From contig CAMLHL010000058.1 in NCBI GenBank assembly GCA_946479855.1, positions 1 to 18,337 of the forward strand: DNA of 18,337 nucleotides. The letters run 5' to 3'. This DNA comes from an uncultured Pseudomonadota bacterium. GTDB lineage: Bacteria; Pseudomonadota; Gammaproteobacteria; Burkholderiales; Rhodocyclaceae. Of this stretch, positions 1 to 6,490 are shown piece after piece. The notes below the pieces were generated by a model. The model saw only the letters and a program-made list of their open reading frames with translations, was not told where the DNA came from and searched no databases. The position numbers and the translations under genes were made by a program. How positions within the stretch are numbered: the stretch's first letter is position 1; each line of letters opens with the position of its first letter.

Positions 1-425
1 TCAACGCCGAACTCGACCGCCTCGGCCGCGTGCCGGTCGGCACCATCTGCAACGGTGTCATCGACACGCTGAAGATGGCCAAGGAGTTGCACCCTGGCAA
101 GCGGAACAGCCTCGACGCGCTGTGCGAACGCTACGAGATCGACAATTCCAGCCGCACCCTGCACGGCGCCCTGCTCGACACCGAACTGCTGGCCGACGTC
201 TTCCTGGCCATGACCCGCGGCCAGAACAGCCTGATGATCGAACCCGACGCCGCGCCACGCCCCAATATCGGTGCCGATGGGCAAGTCCGCCAGCGCAAGC
301 CGCTGATCGTCCGGCCGGCCTCACCGGAAGAACTGGCCGAACACGAGCGCGTGCTGAAGGCCATCGACAAGGAATCGAAAGGCGCCTGCCTCTGGCTGCC
401 CAAGCCCGAAGCCGAAGCGGCCTGA
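1..425 (+). CDS. dnaQ: DNA polymerase III epsilon subunit (proofreading 3'-5' exonuclease), C-terminal part
   Basis: The gene enters from the left edge in the frame that starts at base 3, so the start codon and the ExoI motif are missing. The visible protein begins NAELDRLG, continues through PGKRNSLDALCERYEIDNS and then LHGALLDTELLADVFLAMT, closely resembling the second half of the E. coli DnaQ exonuclease domain. The His and Asp of the ExoIII (HxxxxD) motif are encoded at 162-164 and 177-179; they hold the two catalytic metal ions. The final 70 or so residues are the less conserved tail, which in the family binds the polymerase alpha subunit. The stop codon is at 423-425, five bases before the next gene. 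The family proofreads replication errors within the Pol III core. Confidence 0.93.
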   Translation, partial: NAELDRLGRVPVGTICNGVIDTLKMAKELHPGKRNSLDALCERYEIDNSSRTLHGALLDTELLADVFLAMTRGQNSLMIEPDAAPRPNIGADGQVRQRKPLIVRPASPEELAEHERVLKAIDKESKGACLWLPKPEAEAA

Positions 426-430
426 GCGGC

Positions 431-1315
431 ATGGTTCCCGTTTCGTTGCTCATCTGGATCGCGCTGGAGATCAGCGGCTATCTTTACATCGGCCGCCACT
501 TCCTGAACCTCGACTGGCCGCTGGCCAGCGTCGGCGCCATCATCGGCGTGCTCGCTCTGCGTTTCTGGATGAACGCCGTGACCTGGTACTACGGTCTCCG
601 ATACGCCTCGCCGGCGCCCCCGCTCGGTTGGATAAAACGCCTGCGGATCATGGCCGGCGAATACGCCGCCTTCCTGCTCAATTTCCTGCTGATCCTCCCC
701 TTCGAGCGCCTGTGGATGCCGAAAGACCAGTTGCGCCCCGGCCCGCGCCCGGTCCTGCTCGTCCATGGCTACGGCGTCAGTCGCGGCCTCTGGTGGCTAC
801 TCCGCCGGCGCCTGGAAGCGGCGGGACACACGGTCGCCACCGTCAGCCTGGTGCCGCCCTACACCAGCCTGGGCAAGCTGGTGCCACTGCTCAACCAGCG
901 CATCGAAGAAGTCTGCGCCGTCACCGGCAGCCGGCAGGTAACCCTGGTCGCACACAGCATGGGCGGCCTGGTCTGCCGCTCCTATCTCGCCCGCCATGGC
1001 AGCGAGCGGGTCGACCGGCTGTTGACGCTGGCTACGCCGCACCAGGGCACGGCGCTAGCCAGGATCGGCATCGGCCAGAATGCCCGGGAGATGGAACCGG
1101 GGTCCCTGTGGCTGCGCGACATGGACGCCGAAGCACCGGGCATTCCGCTAATCAGCCTGCGCAATGCCTACGACAACTACGCCATGCCGCAGGACAACCA
1201 GCGCCTGCCCGGCGCCCGCGATGTCGAACTTCCGGCAACCGGGCATCTGGCCATGCTTTATGATCGCCATGTTGCCGATCTGTTACTCGAACTGCTGAAA
1301 CAGAAAACACCATGA
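431..1315 (+). CDS. Membrane-anchored alpha/beta hydrolase (lipase/esterase-like)
   Basis: A 294-residue protein. The open frame extends upstream into dnaQ, but the ATG at 431, just after the dnaQ stop, gives a sensible hydrophobic N-terminus; the Shine-Dalgarno is weak. Residues about 5-50 and 78-92 are hydrophobic, suggesting two or three membrane segments, and residues 105-290 are an alpha/beta hydrolase domain. Visible motifs are the oxyanion-hole HG (112-113, in LLVHGYG), the nucleophile elbow AHSMGG with Ser176, the TPHQGT segment at 202-207 typical of triacylglycerol lipases, and His272 in GHLAML as the probable catalytic His. The acid is probably Asp248 or Asp255. Substrate is unknown. 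The stop overlaps the start of the next gene (ATGA), so the two are probably translationally coupled. Confidence 0.85.
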   Translation: MVPVSLLIWIALEISGYLYIGRHFLNLDWPLASVGAIIGVLALRFWMNAVTWYYGLRYASPAPPLGWIKRLRIMAGEYAAFLLNFLLILPFERLWMPKDQLRPGPRPVLLVHGYGVSRGLWWLLRRRLEAAGHTVATVSLVPPYTSLGKLVPLLNQRIEEVCAVTGSRQVTLVAHSMGGLVCRSYLARHGSERVDRLLTLATPHQGTALARIGIGQNAREMEPGSLWLRDMDAEAPGIPLISLRNAYDNYAMPQDNQRLPGARDVELPATGHLAMLYDRHVADLLLELLKQKTP

Positions 1316-2616
1316 ACATCCCCGATACTGCCCGCGCCCAGGCCCGGGACCTGCTCGACTTCATCGATGCCAGCCCGAGTCCGTGGCATGCCGTACACAC
1401 CTGCGAAAGCCGCCTGCAGGCGGCCGGTTTTTGCCGTCTGGAGGAGGTCGACCGTTGGACGCTGGCAGCCGCTGGCCGCTACTACGTCGTACGCGGCGGT
1501 TCGGCCATCATCGCCTTCATCGTCGGCAGCCAACCGGCAACCGAAACCGGCCTGCACCTGATCGGCGCCCATACCGATTCACCGGGCCTGCGCCTCAAGC
1601 CGAAGCCGGCCGACGGCGTCGCCGGCATGGTCCGCCTCGGGGTCGAGATCTATGGCGGCCCGATCCTGGCCACCTTCGCCGACCGCGACCTGTCGCTGGC
1701 CGGCCGCGTCAATGTCCGCGTTCCCGGCGGTTTCGAAACCCGGCTGCTACGCTTCACCGAACCGCTGCTGCGCCTGCCCAACCTCGCCATCCACATGAAC
1801 CGCGAGGTCAACGAGAACGGCCTGAAATTCAACAAGCAAACCGAACTGCCGCTGCTGCTCGGCATCTCCGAGGACGGTACGCAAGCCGAGGCACGCTTTC
1901 GCCAGCCGATCGCCGAGCAGCTCGGCGTCGAAGCGGACGACCTGCTGACCTGGGAACTGAACGCCTACGACACGCAAAAAGGGGCCTTCTGGGGTGTCGA
2001 CCGCGAGTTCATCGCCAACAGCCAGCTCGACAACCTCGCCTCCTGCCACGCTGCGCTGAGCGCCCTGCTCGCGACCCAGGAACCGGCGGCGACCTGCCTG
2101 TGCGCCTTCTTCGACCACGAGGAAGTCGGCAGCGAAAGCGCCAGCGGCGCCGGTGGCAGCTTCGTTCAGGATGTCATCAGCCGCTTGGCGGCCGGCGCCG
2201 GACTGGATGGCGAAGACCAGCGGCGCATGCTGGCGCAAAGCTTCTTCATCAGCGCCGATATGGCCCACGCCTGGCACCCGAACTTCCCGGCCGCCTACGA
2301 ACCCGGCCACCACGCACTGGTCAATGCCGGCCCGGTGATCAAGAGCAACGCCAACCAGCGCTACAGCACCAGCGCCAATACGGCAGCCCGCTTCATGGCG
2401 CTCTGCGACCAGGCCGGCGTCCCCTGCCAGCAATACGCGCACCGCACCGATCTCGGCTGCGGCAGCACCATCGGCCCCATCGTCGCCGCCCGGCTGGGCA
2501 TCTCCAGCGTCGATGTCGGCTCGCCGATGTGGGCCATGCACAGCATTCGCGAAAGCGCCGGCGTGCTCGACCATGCCTACATGATCGCCGCTCTGGAGGC
2601 CGCCTACCATGGTTGA
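1312..2616 (+). CDS. apeB: M18 family aminopeptidase (aspartyl-aminopeptidase type)
   Basis: A 434-residue cytoplasmic metallopeptidase, the usual length for bacterial M18 enzymes, which remove N-terminal (often acidic) residues from peptides. The dizinc site is readable in order: His87 in GAHTDSPG, Asp240 in SQLDN, Glu270/Glu271 in FDHEEVGSES, Asp316 in SADMAHAWHP and His410 in MHSIRE. The segment around 343-352, KSNANQRYST, is also typical of the family. The ATG at 1312 overlaps the stop of the upstream hydrolase by four bases, and the 3' end overlaps the next gene by eight, so it is probably read as part of one transcript. No signal peptide is seen. The assignment to M18 is firm; the precise substrate preference is inferred. 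Confidence 0.95.
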   Translation: MNIPDTARAQARDLLDFIDASPSPWHAVHTCESRLQAAGFCRLEEVDRWTLAAAGRYYVVRGGSAIIAFIVGSQPATETGLHLIGAHTDSPGLRLKPKPADGVAGMVRLGVEIYGGPILATFADRDLSLAGRVNVRVPGGFETRLLRFTEPLLRLPNLAIHMNREVNENGLKFNKQTELPLLLGISEDGTQAEARFRQPIAEQLGVEADDLLTWELNAYDTQKGAFWGVDREFIANSQLDNLASCHAALSALLATQEPAATCLCAFFDHEEVGSESASGAGGSFVQDVISRLAAGAGLDGEDQRRMLAQSFFISADMAHAWHPNFPAAYEPGHHALVNAGPVIKSNANQRYSTSANTAARFMALCDQAGVPCQQYAHRTDLGCGSTIGPIVAARLGISSVDVGSPMWAMHSIRESAGVLDHAYMIAALEAAYHG

Positions 2617-3169
2617 ATTTCTTTCCGATCCAGCCGCCTTTGCCGCCGGTTCGGCGGGGCTGGGCTGGCTGTCGCGCAAACCCCTGCGCCAGCCGGGCAG
2701 CCACGGCTTCTACCGTTTTTTCGCCTGGGAAGCCATCCTCGGCCTGGTCGTGCTGAATCGCCGCGTCTGGGGCGCGGATCCAACGTCGCCGCACCAGATG
2801 GCCGCATCGCTGTTACTGCTGGTCAGTATCCTGCTCGCCCTGGCCGGTCTGCTGACGCTGCGTCGCCACGGCCAGCCGGACACCCAGCGCGACAACGGGT
2901 CCTTTTATGAGTTCGAGAAAACCACCCGCCTGGTATCGAGCGGTATTTTCGGCTACATCCGCCACCCGATGTACGCTTCGCTGCTGGCCCTGGCCTGGGG
3001 CGGCTACCTGCAGGACCCGAGTCTGCTTGGCGTAGCGGTGGCCGGGCTGGCCACGGGTTTCCTGTGGCTGACCGCGACGACCGACGAGCGGGAATGCCTG
3101 GCCTACTTCGGCCCGTCCTACGCCGACTACATGCAGCGAACCAAGCGCTTCATCCCTTTCCTACTCTGA
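2609..3169 (+). CDS. Isoprenylcysteine carboxyl methyltransferase-family integral membrane protein
   Basis: A 186-residue membrane protein with hydrophobic segments near residues 36-50, 64-84, 123-133 and 138-156. The C-terminal half carries the hallmark of the ICMT/phospholipid methyltransferase superfamily: LVSSGIFGYIRHPMY at 108-122, followed by TTDERECLAYFGPSYADYMQ and a terminal RFIP. In characterised members these segments bind S-adenosylmethionine. Bacterial members rarely have a known substrate, since bacteria do not prenylate proteins in the eukaryotic way, so methylation of a lipid or small molecule is only a guess. A good Shine-Dalgarno, GGAGG at 2595-2599, lies nine bases before the ATG inside apeB. 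The 3' end overlaps the convergent gene at 3161-3496 by nine bases. Confidence 0.8.
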   Translation: MVEFLSDPAAFAAGSAGLGWLSRKPLRQPGSHGFYRFFAWEAILGLVVLNRRVWGADPTSPHQMAASLLLLVSILLALAGLLTLRRHGQPDTQRDNGSFYEFEKTTRLVSSGIFGYIRHPMYASLLALAWGGYLQDPSLLGVAVAGLATGFLWLTATTDERECLAYFGPSYADYMQRTKRFIPFLL

Positions 3170-3496
3170 GGGTTGCTGCGTTCCCATCATCTCGTTGCAG
3201 GTCGCCCGGCCAAAGGCTTCGGCCTTTTTCGGGCTGGAAATCTGCGGTTCCTCGTAGATGCGCCGGATAATGTGATTGGTAATGCGGGCCCCGTCGCCGC
3301 CATCCTCGACGAACAATTTCATCGGCTGGCCGCGTTCGCGGTTGTAGAACGCCTGCAGGGCATGGTCGCGAACGCGTTCGCAGAAGCGGATTTTCTGGGC
3401 ATCCGGCATGCTGTCGTCCACCGGCGCCGGGTGACTGTGCGCCCATGCAGCGGAAACGGCCAGCAGGCCAAGGGGGATCAGACCGAGACGTTTCAT
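3161..3496 (-). CDS. Small exported protein of unknown function, coupled to a cytochrome c4-like gene
   Basis: A 111-residue protein not recognised as a named family. It has a clear Sec signal peptide (MKRLGLIPLGLLAVSAAWA, cleavage probably after residue 19), followed by a short His-containing stretch (HSHP) and a hydrophilic, mostly helical domain. The mature protein has exactly two cysteines, Cys39 and Cys100, which could form one disulfide in the periplasm. There is no CxxCH motif, so it is not itself a c-type cytochrome. Its ATG overlaps the stop of the diheme cytochrome gene (ATGA at 3496-3493), so the two are almost certainly co-translated, and a role alongside that cytochrome is plausible. 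The stop codon overlaps the convergent membrane-protein gene. Confidence 0.72.
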   Translation of the reverse strand: MKRLGLIPLGLLAVSAAWAHSHPAPVDDSMPDAQKIRFCERVRDHALQAFYNRERGQPMKLFVEDGGDGARITNHIIRRIYEEPQISSPKKAEAFGRATCNEMMGTQQPSE

Positions 3497-4155
3497 TCCT
3501 TGGGCTCCTGGAGCGAAGTGAGATAGGCCAGGATATCCTGGATATCCTGCGCCTTGAGCGCATTCAGCACGCCGACCGTGCCTTCTTCGTCATGCGGCCG
3601 GTCGCCCTTGAGAAAAGCATCCACTTGGCGTTGCAGATAGTTGGTGTATTGCCCGACGAGCATCGGGAACATGCCGCGCCCCTTGCCGGCCTTGCCATGA
3701 CAGGCGGCGCACTGCTTCTGGAAAATCTTTTCGCCATTGGCCAGATCGCCTTCGACGCGCGGTACGATCATCACCCGGTCGGCCATCTGCAATTTGGTCA
3801 GCGCATCCTCGTTGCCGGTGAAGGTCGGCATCTTGGTATCGAGGACGATGCCTGACAGATAGCCGGCGATATCCTTGATGTCCTCGTCGGAGAGCTCCCG
3901 CTCCTGGGTGTAAGGGAACATCGGAATATTGACCCTGGTCCGCGCCCGGAAATTCTTCAACTGGCTTTCGATGTATTTAACCTGCTGACCGGCAATGCGC
4001 GGATATTCGCCACGCTTGCCCCCTTGACCGTTGTCGCTGTGGCAGGCCGCGCAGGTACCGTTGATTTCCTTGCCTTTTTCGAGGTCGACCGCAGCAACCG
4101 GGTGGCTGGCCACCAGAACGACCGCAAAAAGGGAAAAACGCAGGCGATTCAACAT
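3493..4155 (-). CDS. Diheme cytochrome c, cytochrome c4-like, periplasmic
   Basis: A 220-residue protein with a signal peptide (residues 1 to about 22, ending HPVAA) and two class I cytochrome c domains, each with a CAACH heme motif (35-39 and 149-153). The tandem arrangement and length match the cytochrome c4 family, which carries electrons from the bc1 complex or quinol oxidases to terminal oxidases and denitrification enzymes. Candidate axial Met ligands are in the NIPMF (about 79) and GMFPM (about 162-165) segments. The open frame extends to 4227, but the ATG at 4155 is chosen because the signal peptide begins there and GGAG sits about nine bases upstream. The region in front holds a palindrome at 4178-4194 and an FNR-type box at 4214-4227. 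Confidence 0.9.
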   Translation of the reverse strand: MLNRLRFSLFAVVLVASHPVAAVDLEKGKEINGTCAACHSDNGQGGKRGEYPRIAGQQVKYIESQLKNFRARTRVNIPMFPYTQERELSDEDIKDIAGYLSGIVLDTKMPTFTGNEDALTKLQMADRVMIVPRVEGDLANGEKIFQKQCAACHGKAGKGRGMFPMLVGQYTNYLQRQVDAFLKGDRPHDEEGTVGVLNALKAQDIQDILAYLTSLQEPKE

Positions 4156-4177
4156 TCGGGACAACTCCGCAAAAGAA

Positions 4178-4194
4178 TGCGACGAATTGTCGCA
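4178..4194. promoter_or_regulatory. 17-bp palindrome TGCGACGAATTGTCGCA, candidate RegA/PrrA-type operator
   Basis: The sequence is a perfect inverted repeat (ATGCGAC / GTCGCAT at 4177-4183 and 4189-4195) around a 5-bp AT-rich centre. It resembles the GCGNC...GNCGC half-site arrangement described for RegA/PrrA/RegR regulators. A second copy, identical at 15 of 17 positions, lies upstream of nosZ at 17196-17212. Here it lies between the FNR-type box and the start codon of the cytochrome c4-like gene. Binding by RegA is inferred, not shown. Confidence 0.6.
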
Positions 4195-4213
4195 TCTCTC
4201 AAGGCGCTGAAAA

Positions 4214-4227
4214 TTGACCCAAATCAC
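4214..4227. promoter_or_regulatory. FNR/ANR/DNR-type box (TTGAC-CCAA-ATCAC)
   Basis: Matches the TTGAT-N4-ATCAA consensus at 8 of 10 defined positions with the correct 4-bp spacer. It lies in the divergent region between the cytochrome c4-like gene and regB. Its centre (4220.5) is about 41.5 bp from position 4179. For leftward transcription this would be a class II activator position, with a GACAAT -10-like hexamer at 4191-4186. For regB it would overlap the core promoter. Confidence 0.5.
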
Positions 4228-4228
4228 G

Positions 4229-4234
4229 CATAAT
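4229..4234 (+). promoter_or_regulatory. Candidate -10 element (CATAAT) for regB
   Basis: CATAAT matches TATAAT at five of six positions and ends seven bases before the A of the regB ATG (4242). If used, transcription would start at or next to the start codon, giving a leaderless mRNA, in keeping with the absence of a Shine-Dalgarno there. No good -35 is visible, and the FNR-type box lies immediately upstream. Confidence 0.35.
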
Positions 4235-4241
4235 CCGCCCT

Positions 4242-5501
4242 ATGGTGCCCATTCCCTGCACGACTGCCAACGCCGACCACCTGGCCAACCTGCGCCGTCT
4301 CGTCGCCAGCCGCTGGATTGTCCTCGTGGCGATCGCCCTGCTGGTGATGTTCGGCCCGAGGCTGCTCGACATCCCGGTGCCGCAGGCTCCACTCCTCGGC
4401 ATCCTCGCCATTGCCGCGCTCTTCAACGCCCTGACCCGGTGGCGACTGCTCGATGCCGCCACGGCAACGGCCGGTGAACTGTTCAGCCACCTGCTGTTCG
4501 ACATCGGGGTGCTGAGCGCCGTCGTTTTCTTCAGCGGCGGCGCGGCCAACCCACTGGTTTCCCTGCTCCTGCCACCAGTCGCCATTGCCGCCCTGACCCT
4601 GCCGGCGAGTTGCGTCGCGATCGTCACCGCCAGCGCCATCGGCACCTATTCGCTGCTGATGGTCTATTACCTGCCGCTGCCGATGCCGGACGCCAGCCGC
4701 GCCACCCGTCTGCACCTGGGCGGCATGTGGCTGATCTTCGTCATTTCGGCGGCGATGCTCGGCTGGCTCATCGTCCGCATGACGAGTCTGATCCGCCAGC
4801 GTGATGCCGAACTGGCCGCGGCCCGCGAACAGGCGCTACGCGACGAGCGGGTGATGGCCATGGGCACACTGGCCGCTGGCGCCGCCCACGAACTCGGCAC
4901 GCCGCTCGGCACCATGGCGCTGCTGGCCGGCGAACTGGTCAATGACCCTAGCCTGAGCGCACCGGTGCGTGAAGACATTGCCTTGCTCCGCCAACAAATC
5001 GGCATCTGCAAGGAAATCATCACCGGACTATCGCGCCGGGCCGGCGCCGAGCGCCTGGAAAACGCTGAACTGCAGCCCGCCGACCGCTGGCTGGACAGCC
5101 TGCGCCAGCACTGGCATGCCGCCCGACCGCAGGCGAGCAGCCGGCTGATCATTGCCAGCGACGGGCCGGCCCCCAACATCGTCGCCGACCCGCGACTCGA
5201 ACAGGCCGTACTCAACCTGCTGAACAATGCAGCCAACGCCACGGTGAGCCCGCTCGAAATCCGTCTCGGCTGGTGCACCGACACGGTCGGTATCGACATC
5301 CGGGACCGCGGTCCCGGCTTCCCGCCCAAGGTCCTCGCCCAGGGCGGCCAGACCAGTTTCCCGGCGCACGAACGGGGCAGCGGTGTTGGCCTGATGCTGA
5401 CCCGTGCCGCCATCGAACAACTCGGCGGCACGCTGAGCCTGAGCAACCCCGACGACGGCGGCGCCCTCGCCCGGGTCGAACTGCCAAGAAGCAAACCATG
5501 A
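4242..5501 (+). CDS. regB: Redox-sensing histidine kinase of the RegB/PrrB/ActS family
   Basis: A 419-residue membrane kinase. Residues about 23-180 form roughly six transmembrane helices. The loop between helices carries GGAANPL at 99-105, the quinone-sensing GGxxNPF-type motif of RegB. The H-box AAGAAHELGTPLGT has the phospho-accepting His216 and is the characteristic RegB form. Cys256 in GICKEIITGL is at the place of the redox-active cysteine of RegB. The ATP-binding domain shows the N box (NLLNNAAN, 325-332), G1 (DRGPGF, 355-360) and G2 (GSGVGL, 379-384). In the family the kinase tunes photosynthesis, respiration and nitrogen genes to redox state. The ATG at 4242 has no Shine-Dalgarno. 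The stop overlaps the regA start (ATGA). Confidence 0.93.
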   Translation: MVPIPCTTANADHLANLRRLVASRWIVLVAIALLVMFGPRLLDIPVPQAPLLGILAIAALFNALTRWRLLDAATATAGELFSHLLFDIGVLSAVVFFSGGAANPLVSLLLPPVAIAALTLPASCVAIVTASAIGTYSLLMVYYLPLPMPDASRATRLHLGGMWLIFVISAAMLGWLIVRMTSLIRQRDAELAAAREQALRDERVMAMGTLAAGAAHELGTPLGTMALLAGELVNDPSLSAPVREDIALLRQQIGICKEIITGLSRRAGAERLENAELQPADRWLDSLRQHWHAARPQASSRLIIASDGPAPNIVADPRLEQAVLNLLNNAANATVSPLEIRLGWCTDTVGIDIRDRGPGFPPKVLAQGGQTSFPAHERGSGVGLMLTRAAIEQLGGTLSLSNPDDGGALARVELPRSKP

Positions 5502-6031
5502 ACGAACTGATGCTGATCATCGACGACGACCCGAGTTTCAACGCAATTCTCGTCCGCACGCTGGAACGCCGTGGTCACCCGGCCCGCGGGGTCCACGATG
5601 CAGCGGCGGCGCTGACCATGGCGCAGGAAACGCTGGCCGGGCGCATCGTCCTCGACCTCAACCTGAACGGCACTTCCGGTCTGGCCCTGATTCCGCAACT
5701 GCTAGCCATCAACCCGGCTTGCCGCATCGTCGTGCTGACTGGCTACGCCAGCATCGCCACCGCCGTCGACGCAGTCAAGCTGGGGGCCATCCAGTACCTC
5801 GCCAAGCCGGTCGAAATCGAGGCCATCCTCTCCGCCTTCGAGGACGACGACGGGCCGGACTTCGACCTGCCCGCCTCCGACGAACCGCTGTCGGTCGACC
5901 GTCTGGAATGGGAGCATATCCAGCGGGTCCTCAACGAGAACGAGGGCAACATCTCGGCCACGGCACGGGCGCTGAAAATGCACCGGCGCACCCTGCAGCG
6001 CAAACTGTCGAAACGGCCGGTCAAGACCTGA
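5498..6031 (+). CDS. regA: Response regulator of the RegA/PrrA/ActR family
   Basis: A 177-residue regulator. Residues 1-120 are the receiver domain with acidic pocket DDD (9-11), phospho-accepting Asp53 in VLDLNLNGTSG, Thr81 and Lys103. An acidic, Pro-containing linker (about 116-131) leads to a Fis-type helix-turn-helix at about 140-175. Its segment ISATARALKMHRRTLQRKL is very close to the strongly conserved RegA DNA-recognition region. The ATG at 5498 overlaps the regB stop, so kinase and regulator are made together. RegA controls respiratory, denitrification and fixation genes in other proteobacteria. Likely targets here are the palindromes at 4178-4194 and 17196-17212, which would include autoregulation. 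Confidence 0.93.
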   Translation: MNELMLIIDDDPSFNAILVRTLERRGHPARGVHDAAAALTMAQETLAGRIVLDLNLNGTSGLALIPQLLAINPACRIVVLTGYASIATAVDAVKLGAIQYLAKPVEIEAILSAFEDDDGPDFDLPASDEPLSVDRLEWEHIQRVLNENEGNISATARALKMHRRTLQRKLSKRPVKT

Positions 6032-6037
6032 TGGCAA

Positions 6038-6069
6038 AAAGCCCTTGACCGGCACCGGCCAAGGGCTTT
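6038..6069. terminator. Bidirectional hairpin terminator between convergent genes
   Basis: Arms of 15 bp (AAAGCCCTTGACCGG and CCGGCCAAGGGCTTT) pair with one mismatch around a CA loop. The hairpin begins six bases after the regA stop and ends before the stop of the convergent cytochrome gene. The T-tract is better for the leftward transcript (GGGCTTTTT) than for regA. Confidence 0.8.
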
Positions 6070-6093
6070 GGGGGCAAGCGCGCCTGAACGAGC

Positions 6094-6474
6094 TTATTTG
6101 ACCGATAGCAGATAGGCGATGACGTCAGCCCGTGCCGCGGCATCGTCGAGACCGTCGTACTTCATCTTGCCGGCCGGTACGACCTTGCGGGGATGCGTGA
6201 TATAGGCGTCGACCTTCTCCGGACTCCAGGCGATGCCGCTCTGCTTCATCGCGTCGGAATAACCGGAAAAATCAGCCAGCGAGCCAGCCTTGCGGCTAAA
6301 GACGCCGTTCAGACTCGGCCCCTTCTTGTTCTTGCCGGCGACGGTGCTATGACAATCGCCGCACTCTTCGGCGAAAACATCGGCCCCCTTCTTGGCGTCG
6401 CCGCCGGCCCAGGCTGCGGAACCGGCCAACATTGCCAGCAGGCCGCAAACAAAAGCGATTTTCTGTTTGTTCAC
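6094..6474 (-). CDS. Monoheme class I cytochrome c (c2/c550-like), periplasmic
   Basis: A 126-residue cytochrome with signal peptide (cleavage probably after AWA, residue 23) and one CGDCH heme-binding motif at 38-42. GPSLNGVFSRKAG (52-64) and the Met ligand segment VVPAGKMKYDGL (Met104) place it in the mitochondrial-type/c2 class, typical of soluble electron shuttles. The start is GTG at 6474, with AGGAG upstream on the coding strand; no better start is nearby. It follows the outer-membrane porin-cytochrome gene by only 16 bp on the same strand, so the two are probably one operon. The natural inference is that it exchanges electrons with the heme of that outer-membrane protein. A terminator hairpin lies just downstream. 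Confidence 0.92.
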   Translation of the reverse strand: MNKQKIAFVCGLLAMLAGSAAWAGGDAKKGADVFAEECGDCHSTVAGKNKKGPSLNGVFSRKAGSLADFSGYSDAMKQSGIAWSPEKVDAYITHPRKVVPAGKMKYDGLDDAAARADVIAYLLSVK

Positions 6475-6490
6475 AAAACTCTCCTAAACC

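Noticed and set aside
1383..2756. Long open frame overlapping apeB in another frame (457 residues)
   Set aside because: Rich in Arg, Pro and Ala with no domain; it is a GC-rich shadow of apeB, whose metal-binding motifs are all in the other frame.
4667..5698. Antisense open frame of 343 residues across regB/regA
   Set aside because: No recognisable motif and composition typical of an antisense shadow, while the opposite strand encodes full kinase and regulator domains.
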